Made by a program: the position numbers and the translations under genes. Below the pieces are notes generated by a model. It saw only the letters and a program-made list of their open reading frames with translations, was not told the DNA's origin and made no database searches. Positions 1-11,029 of a stretch of DNA of 64,000 nucleotides are shown here, piece after piece. Source of the stretch: Edaphochlamys debaryana. Lineage: Eukaryota; Chlorophyta; Chlorophyceae; Chlamydomonadales. The stretch is from positions 1,116,001 through 1,180,000 of the forward strand of contig JAEHOE010000022.1 of the NCBI GenBank assembly GCA_016858145.1, given 5' to 3'. Each line of letters starts with the position of its first letter. Within the stretch, counting starts at the first letter, position 1.

Positions 1-2314
1 CAGCTGGGGGGCGGAGTGCACAAGAACCGTGCACGGGTTCGTCGCCGGCGTATGCGGGCAGGTCGACCTGGGTAGGCTGGTCCACCAGCCTGTGGTGGGG
101 CCGACGAGGGAAGCCCGTGAGGGGCTGCCACTAAGCTATGCGCGGAGGCAGGGGGCCGCATGCCGGCCTGATCGTCCCGAGGGACGTGCGCAGGCTCCTG
201 CGGCGCCCCTGTGACTCAGTGGCCCCAGGCCCCAGCTGGGGCGTGGGAGTCCTGTTTGTATGTGTGGGCCCGCCGTGCGCGGGCGCGAGATCGCACGCAC
301 CTGAAGACCAGGTTCCGGGTGCCCCTCGGCTGACGCGCGCTGGCGGGGTGCTGCAGGATCTGCGGTGGGGGGAAGGACCGGAGGAGCAGTGCATTCAGGG
401 CAACTCGAGTGAGCGGGGGAGCCGAAGGCGCGGTGAATAGCCGGCCGGTTGACTACCGGGCCCGCGAAGCCCAACCGGAGGAGCAGGGGCTGTGGGTGGC
501 CATGTCTGGAAGCCAGAGCAGGGGGACGAAGAGAGGGAGGAGGGGGGATGACGCGGGAGCAGGAGGAGGAGGCAAAGGAAGCGCCAAGACGGCCAGGCCA
601 GTGCCTCCAAGAGCACGCCCCGCTTCCTCACCGCTGTGATGACCTCGCCATGGCCTCGTAGGGCGGCGTGGTGCCTGGAGAGAGGGGACGAGGGGGCGCA
701 GGGGCGCAGAATCGAGGACGTGAGGGCAGGGAGGGTCGGTGAGGCTGCGGTGGACCCCCGCAGGAACACGGCTGGCGTCCGGCAGAAGAGCAGCGCTACC
801 CTCACACTCTCAACAAGGGGACCAGGGAGCCATGACTCGACCCCGTCCGGCCCTTGCGATGCCTGCTAGACTTGAGCCAGCCCCCACAACCACCGAGACG
901 CACCCACGCAACCACCCCTCCAGCCGCTGCCGCCCCGGCCCCGCCTAAACCCCCTTCCCTCGCGCGCTGCTGCCCTAGCTGCCCCCCCTCAGAGCACTCA
1001 CAGGCTCGAGCACAGCCCGCGGTCTCGCGCCCAGGGGCTGGCGCCCGCCGCCAGGAGCGCCCGTACCACCCCCACGTGCCCCCTCTGCGCCGCCCGCATG
1101 ATGGGGGTGTGGCCCAACCAGTTGTGTGCGTTGAGGAGGCGCGGCAGCGTCAGCTGGGGCGGCTCGGGCGGGCGCCCTAGGAGGCCCTCGGAGATGCGCT
1201 GGGTTGGGGAGGAGGCAGGAGGGTCGCAATAAGGGGCACACCCAACGCGGCAGGGGTGAGGACGTGGTAAGGGGCAGGGAAGGCGACAGGGAAGGAGAAC
1301 ATTGCGTGCGTGAGCGTGCTGGGCGTGGGTAAGAATGCCTGGGATGCAGCAGGTTGTGTGGCGGGCAGGCCGGGCCCGTGTGGCTCACCTGCATCAAGGG
1401 GTTGGAGCGTCGATGTAGGGCCTCGCCCCCACGTGTGCTGCCCTCCCGCACGCCACCACTAACGCCTCCACCGATTGTGGTCGGCGGCGGTTGTTGCCGT
1501 TGATCTACATCCAAATGCGGATCCAGATCCTCGCTGTGCAGCTCATCCGCAAGGCGGGACAGCAGAGCGTCGAGGAGAGGCACGTGGCCCGATGAGGCAA
1601 CAATGTGCTTGGGTCATGGGGGGTGGGAGAGGGGAAGAGGGAGGGGGAGAAACCGCTGAGAGCCCAGCAATACTGCCCAAGAGGAGGCAAGGGGCCAAGT
1701 ACGACAATATGTGTGGATCTCGATCCCAGTACTGCCATCAGCGGTAACTGACCGGCGGCGCCCGGCAGGGTCACCCCTGCGAACGCCCGGTGCACCCCAG
1801 GCAGGGCCGGGGAGAGCTGGGCCAGGGCCGAAGTGAGCTGGCACGCAGTTGTAGGATTGATTAGAGCTGGCTTGACGGAGAAGATTTTGCGGCATCGTCA
1901 CCGCAGGAGTGGTGGTGGCTGCTGGCCTTCCGCTGAGCAAACGGCCCAGTCGTCTACTGCCCTTCGTCTCGCATCCGGCCGACAGGGGCCAATCTATCCG
2001 TATCCGGCTAGCAGGAGGCGGCCACCCAGGTCGCCGGTACCAGTCCCTACCAGCAGGTTGTTTCCCTTGCCAAATGTTTGCCGTGCCCGCGAGGGAAGGT
2101 CTTCCTCGAGAGCAGCCAGAGCGGACGGAATGTCGCCCTGGCACGTGCAGTTAGGGCAGGGTTTGAGTGGGGCTGCTGGGTGGGGTGACGTACGGTTGGG
2201 GCGCACAGGTGATGCCGGGTCCAGTGCTGCGCGGCCGATTATTAACGTCGCCCTTACCTTCCGAAGCGACCTCTCGAACGACAGGCCGCCGAGGCAGCAG
2301 CACGCGGTCGCCAT
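1..2314 (-). CDS. Ankyrin-repeat protein, XB3/XBAT E3-ligase type (3' end outside window)
   Basis: Exons in transcript order: 2314-2258, 2137-2051, 1607-1389, 1198-1002, 674-632, 359-301, 89-<1. All phases join cleanly. The protein begins MATACCCLGG and then GDIPSALAAL, followed by ankyrin units. Repeat 1 is split by an intron (GKGNNLL then HIVASSGHVPLLDALL). Repeat 2 reads GHTPIMRAAQRGHVGVVRAL. Repeat 3 is split by two introns (CSSL, HHAALRGHGEVITA, ILQHP). A Cys-rich N-terminus followed by a GD..AL ankyrin series and an LHHAA-GH repeat is the layout of plant XB3/XBAT ubiquitin ligases, whose RING finger is C-terminal. That part would lie left of base 1, so the ligase role is inferred from family resemblance only. 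The start ATG is the first in exon 1, whose donor is AAG|GTAAGG. One acceptor (before 1607) is AAG rather than CAG. Ankyrin identity is firm; subfamily is moderate. Confidence 0.75.
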
Positions 2315-5300
2315 TGCCAGCAGAGCAACTTTGCTGCGAGGAACACCGCCTCACGAAGGCGCGCGCTGCACCCTACACTGCCCTTGTGTACATAACAGCT
2401 ATTTTACTCCCTTTTGCTCCCTGCTGCTTTCATGAACTGCCCGTGTGCAGCAGGCCCGTCGGCGGTGAAACACGCGCGACTCCTCAGCAGAGCCCTCGTA
2501 TTCTCGGAAAAGTTAGCGCTGGAATCATTTAGAGGGCGGCCGATGAGCAGGTAGGGAAGCGTAAATTACGTGCACATTGCACACTGCTACGGTCAAACAG
2601 CGCTAGGCGAGCGGCTGGGCGTAAGATGGCTAACCTAGAAAGACCCTGCCCATATTGGGTCCGATCGGTGTCAATTGCGGCTGGCCTGCAGTAGTACGGC
2701 CGAGCATGCGGACGGTGCGAATGGAGCGGCCGGGGCCGGGGTTGGCGGGGTTGGCGGCGTCACGTTGGCCGGGATTGGCGGCGTCACGGCGACCGTAGTG
2801 ACAAGCCTGCAGCTGGTTGGAAGTACATTGCATGCCACTGCGGGCGGAGGCCATCTCCACGACCCCAGGCAGCCCTGAACAATGGGAGGCGAGGACTTGG
2901 GCGAGGATGAAACCGGCGGCGGGGGGCGGGTGACGGACCACTGACCACGTCCTGGAGCAATGCATGTCTCCATGTGCGCACCTCTGCCCAACCGCTGCGG
3001 CTGGTCAACACCTCAGGGGGATGCACTACGGGTACGCTGCATTGCACCTGCGAGCAAAGGCCCCAAAGGACAGCCGCCACAGGCTCATGCGGACCCTCGC
3101 TCGCCTGGGACTACTAATGAGTACTGGGGGGGATGGAGGGAGCTTGAACCTGCCTTGCCTTTCGGCCATGGATGACCAAGCGCTTACATGCACCCCACAC
3201 ATATACATCTAGACACAAGCTGCCGCAAGCGCCAAAAGTACGCACGCACGACTTACAGCCAGATTCCAACGAAACACAGGCGGACCACGCAGCCCTGCAA
3301 GCAAACGTCACTTGGTATTAATACTTTGGCTCCTTCAGCCCCACACAGCAAGCCGAGTCAGACGAACAACAGCCCCTCAGAGCCCCAACATGCAACCACA
3401 CGGCTGCGTGCTCCGACATGCAGAGCAGCGCAACACTTCACGCGAGCCCCTCAGCAGCCGCAAAGGATGCTGCTCCGCTAAAGCCCACCCCGCCCGGCCG
3501 TAGCCAGCATCAACCAAGCTGCCCTGAAGAACGCCCGCTCTGCACCTGCACCCCCCTCAGCTAGATGGACCTGCCTCAGCTCAACACCCGATAGATAGAG
3601 TGCCTTGTGAGCCAGCAAGCAATGACAAGGTTATTGGATTGCTGTGTCATATCCCGATCCAAGGTCCGCTACACATACCGTACACATACGGTACTACCCG
3701 TACTACCGCACCCACACCGGTACCTCCGTCCGGCGCCAGAGTCACGCGCCTGTTGCACTGCGAGCAGCAGATAGAGCTTGCAACCCTTGCCTCTGCACCA
3801 GAAGCACCAGCACACTGAATCATAAAGCCATCCCATTGCTAGTAGTGCCGACAAAGTTTAGCGGAAGCAAGGCAGCAGTGATAGCCAAGACTCCTCCGTA
3901 CGTACGCACACGCGCGCCGCACCGCCGTTATGTGGGGTAGTGTACAGACAGGAACGCAATTCGTTAGGCCCAAACAAGCAATCCCGCAGCCGTTCATTCC
4001 TCATAACACAACGCCAGCCAGGTGACTGCTTATTTCTTCCGCGTGTTCACACAAGGCCGGCGTCCGTACAAATTCTTTGCCTACCGCAGCCAATAGCCAA
4101 CTTCCCCACATCTTGAGTTCGCGCCGGGTCAGCACGTTTCCCTACCCTCGACGCCATACGATGGGGATAAGCCGCCCCTTTGGACAAGTGGGCCTGGTGA
4201 AGCGTGCGTTCAGTGGGCAGCACATCACCGGTGCCCATACGGATACGCCGATCCATATGCAGCCAGCCGTTGTGCTGTGCGTGCCCTCACAGCCCCCCAC
4301 CGCCATGAGGAGCATTGTACCCCATCCCTCAGTGCTCACAAGATACGTCCCTCTCGTACCCCGCCGCCCCTCCCACGCACAGCTGTTGGATTCCAAGGAC
4401 CGGGCACCGGGCAGTACATAACGCCGGCAAGCCTCTGCACATTTGGTGCGAGCTGTTTCAAGCTAGAGCTGACGTCCCCCCATGCCGTCGTCCCCGCCCC
4501 CTCGCACGCACGGAGCAGGCGAGCATAACAAATCTAGGAGAAGAGACCGCCCAGCTGGTTCACGATGTTCGCTCACGGCGCCACGGAAAGTTCGGTCAAA
4601 CGCAAGCAACAGGCAATGCACTGCACTGCACTGCATAACAAGGCATGCAAAGCCCTCGCCAGCTGCAGTTCTGGTTACTCCCGACGTGCGCAAAAACCAA
4701 AACCGGGGTGGCGCGAACGCAACTCCCTCCAGGCATAACAACACACAGAGCACGCAGCCCCCTCCTACTAACTTCATGATCAACGCTTGTCAAAAGCCGA
4801 CGGGACGGACCAGTGACAGTCCGCAAAACAAAAAGAGGGCGTGTGATGAGCTACGCCAACTAAAACAAGGTGTGATCAGGCAATCAACGAATCGATCCGG
4901 CACGACGTGATTTGAGGACGCATTGCTCAGGGGGCAAGGCAGCAACCGGGGCCCCGTGACTACTTCCCAAGGAGTCATATCACAGCGACACAGCAGGGGC
5001 GGGGGCTAGGCTCCTGGCTATCTGCCATCGAGTCCACAGCACACAATCAACCCCGCAAGCGCGCAAGTTCTTAGGGGCCATCCAGCAGCCTCGGAAGCGG
5101 ATCACTTCTTGGAGACTTCCAGCCACTGAGGACGCACACCCAGGCGCTAAACAACCGAACACCTTGCAAAACGTGAGCAAACTTTCCCCCCTTTCCACGC
5201 AATTCGGTCTGAACTACTGCAGAACTTTCTTTCCCTTTTCCGACTTATGCCACAGCCTGCAACCCCAAGGAATACCCCCCACCAATGACCGTAACTAACC

Positions 5301-5658
5301 AAGCCCGCAGCCACTTGCTTGTAGAACAGGGCCAGCTGATCTAACTGCCACTGGCCACTTCGAGGGGTCAAAGAGGTGCGCAGATACCGGTGGACCCCCA
5401 CGCTTGGACCCACGCGGAGAATAGAAGGCATATTCCTGGCAAGCCCGGCGCATAAGCTGCCGAGCGACACAGGCCGCCTTCGAAATATGCGGCGAGGCCG
5501 CCCCGAGGGACCCCGCCCACACGTGCACGCACCCAAAACCGACGATAACCACGCACGCTTCGAGCCTTGTTATCACCAACGAGAACCGAGTGCTTGCGAG
5601 GGGCAATTCTCAATGCTCTGTTCTGCCGTCTGCGAACGCGATGCACTCTAGATACTCG
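2315..5658. other. Intergenic stretch, no supported gene
   Basis: No reading frame here shows family motifs or a convincing exon chain. It should contain the promoter of the ankyrin gene just above 2314 and the 3' region of the minus-strand gene that stops at 5659. Around 3,670-3,715 there is a short run of GTAC-rich inverted sequence (ccgtacacatacggtac). I see no RNA gene. Confidence 0.5.
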
Positions 5659-7091
5659 CTAGAAAGGGTGAGCGCCGCACCACGTCATGCTACCGGGGCG
5701 CAGGGCCGGGGCGCAGGGCACGCTCTGGCAAGAGGCCTCGCTGCCGGCCGGCTGCAGTCCAGCCGAGCCGGACCAGGCCCCCCCACCGAGGGCGTCACCC
5801 ACCGGGCCTGTCGGCGCGCACGAGCCCCACACCGCCTGCTGCTGCGGGTGTGCCGCCATCGCCACCGTCGCGCACGGCTGCGGCTGCTGGAGGGGGAGAG
5901 CGGCCAGCAACTCGCACTCGCCCTCCAGGCAGGCGAGGAACTCCGGGCCGGTCCACCAGGCGTCCTCCCTCTCCTTCTCCGCTGCCGCCGCCGCAGTAGC
6001 AGCTGCGTCAGGCTCGGGTCCCATGCCAAAGGACTCCACGCCAGGCGAACCCGCCACGCTCGCCGGAGTGCTGGGCATGGGGTCCGACGACGCCGCCCCG
6101 CTAGCGGTGCGGTACACGCCGTACGACTGCGACGCCGGCAGTGCGCCGGAGGCCGATGCGGCGAGCGGGAGCGACGCCCAGGTGTCCGGCTGCTGTACGG
6201 CAGGAGGCGGCTGTACGGCGCCGTACTGCAGGCCGCTGACGTCGATGGGCAGAGGCGGCATGGCCCAGCCACCGCCCAACTGGGCACTGCCAGCAGCCAG
6301 GGCCGGGACGTCGGGTGAGGGCTGCCAGGAGGCCTGGGCCTGGGCTGGTGCCGTCAGGGCTGGAGGGGCAAGTGCACGGGCGACGACGAAGGGAGAGGCT
6401 GCGGTCTGCTGCCGCCGCTGCCTCTTGGCGGGGGGGGGCGCGCCCCAGCTGCCAACGGAGAGCGTGCCCGCGCCCAGGCTGCCCCCGTAGGCAGAGGCTG
6501 GGCCCGATGCGTAGGCGAGCAGGGAGGAGGCCAGGGCCTGGCGAGCCTGGATGTGTTCTCCGAATGCAGAAGCGCTGGTCATGTTGGGGAGGCTGGGTGC
6601 GCGAGGGAAGCTTGAGGTGCTGGAGGCGGCAATAAGCTTTTTGAGCTCGAGGTGTGGGCTTGCCGAGGACACGCTTGGACTCGGGCTCTCCCGCGACGCT
6701 GCGACCACAGCGGGTCCCCCCGTCGGCGGGAGCAGCTGCCGCACGTCAGGCATGCTTGCGGGTTCCAACCCCGGCCGCTGCTCGCCACTTCCCGCAGAGC
6801 TGCTTTTGGACCGACGTCGGCCACTGCTGAGCTGGCCAAGTGCGGCCTGAAGAGCCAGCTGGGACTGCGCGGCCTGCGGAAGGGACACATGGGCGGCGAG
6901 GTCACGCTAATTCTACGACTTCCCCGTCCGACTGTTTCCTGTTGCAAGATTACCTGCTGTAACATATCAATTGTACCCGCGCTCAGGTAGTTGACGAGTT
7001 TGAGTTGCTCGGTACAGCTTGCCGAGAGACGGAGTAAGAGTTCGCGGGACTCATTTCGAGCAGGGCCGCCCACACTTGACGCCGTCTCCAT
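5659..7091 (-). CDS. Low-complexity, probably nuclear protein; function unknown
   Basis: Two exons, 7091-6954 and 6873-5659, join in phase 0 (TTACAGCAG|GTAATC to CCGCAG|GCC) and give 450 aa. The first exon is leucine-rich and helix-like (ELLLRLSASCTEQLKLVNYL). The second holds Ser/Gly/Pro/Ala-rich sequence, a basic nuclear-localisation-like stretch (PPAKRQRRQQ) and an acidic-aromatic patch near the end (AWWTGPEFLACLEGECELL) that could be an activation or docking segment. No known domain is recognised. The reading frame stays open upstream of the chosen ATG, through LHSLSSRERESL to a possible acceptor near 7159, so a further 5' exon is possible. The composition resembles that of the AP2 genes nearby, but there is no AP2 domain. 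Confidence 0.5.
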
Positions 7092-7402
7092 GAGGCTTTC
7101 CCTCTCACGAGATGATAAACTGTGCAGCTGTAGCCCCTCGCAGCGACGCGGCAGGCTGCAAACGCCGACACAAGGACCTCATTGTAAGCCTCAACCTGAA
7201 CGGGCGCTCATCTTGCAGTGCGATAGAGACACACTTACTCTCAGGCAGGGTAATAATCCCTGTGTCACACGAAACACGGTCTGGGCTTAAGGTTACGGCC
7301 TCGTTGTCGAGCGAGGTCGGCTTTGACGCTGCCTTGAGCTGTGCTCTCCGACCCTCCCGTCGACACTGATGAGCTCACACTTGGACACTGGAGCTGATTA
7401 GG

Positions 7403-7712
7403 TGCTCACAATGCTGGTCTGTGGGTCCGCGCGCCGCGCAAAAGGATTGCAGTGGATGTGAGGCTATTGCGCCCGTCAAGGGCGTTCCGCTTTGACTGTG
7501 CCTCTGGTTTCCGCCTTGGTCTCCGACCGCAGGCACCGCCTCATGGCCAGGATTCTCCGGGGCATCTCTTGACGGAGTTGGTTGTTAGGGGTGGTTGATG
7601 GCTTAACAGCAGGAGACCCAGCGCAAAGGCATAGGCCCTTAGCTTGAGCAGTTGAACGCTACTCACTGCTTCTTGATGGCCCTCTGAGCTCGACAGTGAC
7701 GATTCGGTGTGG
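7403..7712 (+). repeat. 310-bp direct repeat, copy 1
   Basis: Nearly identical to 9402-9711, exactly about 2 kb away, in the same orientation. Homology continues in broken form to about 7760 (shared cgactgtcgtcc and gcgtccaccgctgct). On the minus strand it encodes a short open frame ending KRCPGESWP. It is probably a fragment of a dispersed element; no terminal repeats or target duplication are apparent. Confidence 0.8.
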
Positions 7713-9401
7713 CTCGATGGCCGGACTGTCGTCCACACCGAACGCATGCGTCCACCGCTGCTGATGTTATTAGACTAGTTGACCTGACTGCTTTGAACGC
7801 ACTGGCTGCCTAGAAACGCGTGTTACCGGAGAACGTGAACACGTCGGCCTTTTCGCCTTTCGGCCCCTCGACCCAAAACGGGCCGTTCGAGCTGCAGCCA
7901 TATGTAGACTGTCAAGAGGTACGCGGTTCTAGGCCGGCGGGCGGGCACCTTACACGGGCGGTGTCCCCCGCAGATGCACTCCGCCCCACCTCGTCCCATC
8001 CCGCCCAGACAGGTTCCGCTCCGCCCGGCTCTCGGGGCTTCTCGGGTCTTGTCGGGGCTTTCCTTCGGTGGAGCCGGCAAGCCAGCCCCTCTCGGTGCAC
8101 CGACGTGCGGAGCAGCCCGGGGTTAGGATGATGACTGATGAGGGGGCCGCGGACGGCGTGGAGGCAGAGGAGGGGGAGGAGGCGGAGCCAGCGGGGGAGG
8201 GCGCGGCTGCGGAGCCGGCTGAGGAGGCGGCCGCGCAGGCGGAGGAGGAGGTGGAGCCGGCACTCAGAGAGCGGCACGGCTACTGTAAGGAGTGAGAGGC
8301 TGAGAGCTGGGGGTGGGAGGTGACGGGGCAGAGTGATGGGGCAGTGGTGGGGCGGTGGAGCAGGGGCATGGAGCAGAGGGTGATGACCCTGGGGGGGTTT
8401 GGGGGGGGGGGGGGTGGAGCGCTGGGGCGGTGGTGGGGTGGTGGAGCACAGGGCGGTGACCCCCAGGGGTGGGCGGTGATGGGGCGGCAATTGCCCTGAT
8501 GGGGCAGAGCCGCGGAGGTGGCAACAGGGGCGAGGGGGGGCTTCGAACAATATTGAGCAGGGGAACGGAGCAGACAGCGGTGTCCCCTGTAAGGTGTAAG
8601 GCGCGCCTCGCCCCCACCCCCCTCATGACTCCGCTCTCATGCCCCAGCGTGTCCTATCGTCCCCATTACGTGCCTAGCAACAGGGTATCTCGACTATCCC
8701 ATCCCGAAGGTCAAATCGATTGACTGACATCAGTCGCTGCGGCTTGCCGCGAGAAGGTCCTCCGCCTCTCACCCTTGCCAGGGGTAGAAATGATGTACGA
8801 GTACCCCATGCCTCCTTTGGGAAGAGCCGGCTTCTGCGCTCTTCCAGGCATTGCAAATGCGTGCATGGACAAGGTCTGAACCCTGGGTATGCATGGGCGT
8901 ACAGCGGTCCGGAGGTGGGTCCAGGTCGGGAAGGGCCCGGTAGATGCGCCTTGTCGCCATGTCGGCATGCCAAGCCTTGCTGAACACGAGGGCGTCGTGG
9001 GGGGCCATTCCCATTGCCTCCTGTTATAGATTGTAAACCGCAACCTGGTCAAACATCGCGTCAGAGGCACTGCGAGCTGAAGCAATGGTTGCGGCAGGAC
9101 CCTCTTTGTGGGTCGATGGCCGCGTCCATGGCCAATCGACAGGCCCCGAGTCTGGCATTCTCCCCAGGACGGCTTGCAAGGCAATAGTGCGTGTGGAGAG
9201 CAGTCCGTACATGCAGTAAAGAAAGGGGTTGCTGAACGTTTCGCGCATATGCAGCGCTGCCATACGCCGTACGGCTGGGTACGGCATGGGTGGGTGTGCC
9301 GGGGGGCGCAAACCTTTTGTGGCATGGAGTGCGAAACTTGTGCCCGCCCCCACGCCTGTTGGCTCAAATTTGTCACACTGGAGTCGGTCACTACCGGTAC
9401 T

Positions 9402-9711
9402 TGCTCACAATGCTGGTCTGTGGGTCCGCGCGCCGCGCAAAAGGATTGCAGTGGATGTGAGGCTATTGCGCCCGTCAAGGGCGTTCCGCTTTGACTGTGC
9501 CTCTGGTTTCCGCCTTGGTCTCCGACCGCAGGCACCGCCTCATGGCCAGGATTCTCCGGGGCATCTCTTGACGGAGTTGGTTGTTAGGGGTGGTTGATGG
9601 CGTAACAGCAGGAGACCCGGCGCAAAGGCATAGGCCCTTAGCTTGAACAGTTGAACGCTACTCACTGCTTCTTGATGGCCCTCTGAGCTCGACAGTGACG
9701 ATTCGGTGTGG
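9402..9711 (+). repeat. 310-bp direct repeat, copy 2
   Basis: Partner of the copy at 7403-7712, with a handful of substitutions. The flank on the right (to about 9,800) is longer than in copy 1, which appears internally deleted there, so this is the fuller copy. Confidence 0.8.
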
Positions 9712-11029
9712 GCTTGAGAGTCGAGCCTGCTCGAGTGCCCCGACTGTCGTCCTGACCCTCCTGGTCCCGACCGGATGCATGTGTCGTTGCGTCCACCGCT
9801 GCTTTTGCTGCCCAGCATTCTTCTGCGTACTGTCCTTCACTCTCGAGACCTCCACCCCTTCTCCCCTGTCCAATTGATGCGGCAAGACCCGGTTCTGCCT
9901 TCACGGGAACCCACGCTACCTCTGAGCTCTGTCCGTCATCTCGCCGTCTTGTTGCCTCGCCGCGGACCCGCCGCGGTGCGGTATCCTTCTGCTCTCGAAG
10001 GGTTGCAAGGTCTTGCGAAGGGCTGGGGGTCTGGGGTGAAAGCTGCGCGCTTTGGGCGACCTGGGGGCTCACGGGGATTGAGGACCGACAACGGGGCATG
10101 GAGCTGCTCCGTAGGCCCCCGCCTTGGCCTTGCTCCGTTGCTCGTTCATTCTCACCCATGCCCTGCTCCACTGGCATGAGTGGCTGCTGGTTGGCGAAAC
10201 AGGATGCAAGTCTGGCGTCTGTCTTGTGGTGTGGCGGGAACAGGACACACGGACTCGATGCGTCCAGGAGGCTGTTACAACTTTGTTTCGCACCTGCGGG
10301 CCATCCCATCACAGGACCCCGTAGAAGTTCCGGCATTCATTACGATATAGATCATCTCTGGCACTCACCACCATCAGCTCGCCGTACAGCATACGGCACA
10401 CGGGCTTGCGCCTAGTCACATAGTCCGTTCTAACAACACACTGGGGTCCGGGGCCGTCCCCCACGCCCTGGCACATGCCGGCTGGTGGGCCTGACCCGAT
10501 TGCACATTGCCTTAATCCCCCACCACGCATGTTTGATGAATTCTGTGGCGCAGGGTGTGTAGAGAGGTTTATGTAGACAGTTGAAATGCTCCTTCCCGCT
10601 GTCGAAACCCGCGGTCAGACCTCGCTTTGGGACTACTTGTCTACCGCATAGCCCACCCCCCCAGCCGCGCCAGCTCTCCTCCCGCGGGCAGCACCCTTTC
10701 GCCCAGGCGAGCAGCCTCCCCCGCATTGCCATCATCTTGCCAGCAACAAGCGCACAGTTGACGCAAGTGTCCTCACTACCGGGTATATTCGGCAAACGTC
10801 TCCTTGCGCGTGGCACCACGTGCGTTGTCCACTTCATTCCGAGTTGCGCAAGCGCGCTAGCATCAAAGGAACAGAGAACTGGTACTCTCCAGCGCACATG
10901 ACTAGTGCGTGGTCACATAACAACACCTGCAGAGCCTCCTACAGTAATCAGTCAACTCGCCATCATCCCTGCCCCCTGCTATTGACGAAGCACAACCTCT
11001 TGTTCTGAAGTTCCAAAGTGTTCATGTTG

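Noticed and set aside
8711..9535. 274-codon minus-strand frame and an alternative frame 9353-8769.
   Set aside because: No motif, no splice support, and the second frame carries a stop. It also overlaps a dispersed repeat. At most a mobile-element remnant.
9662..10336. 224-codon minus-strand frame with VPVKAEPGL.
   Set aside because: Low-complexity sequence with no start or splice context, overlapping the 310-bp repeat; not annotated as a gene.
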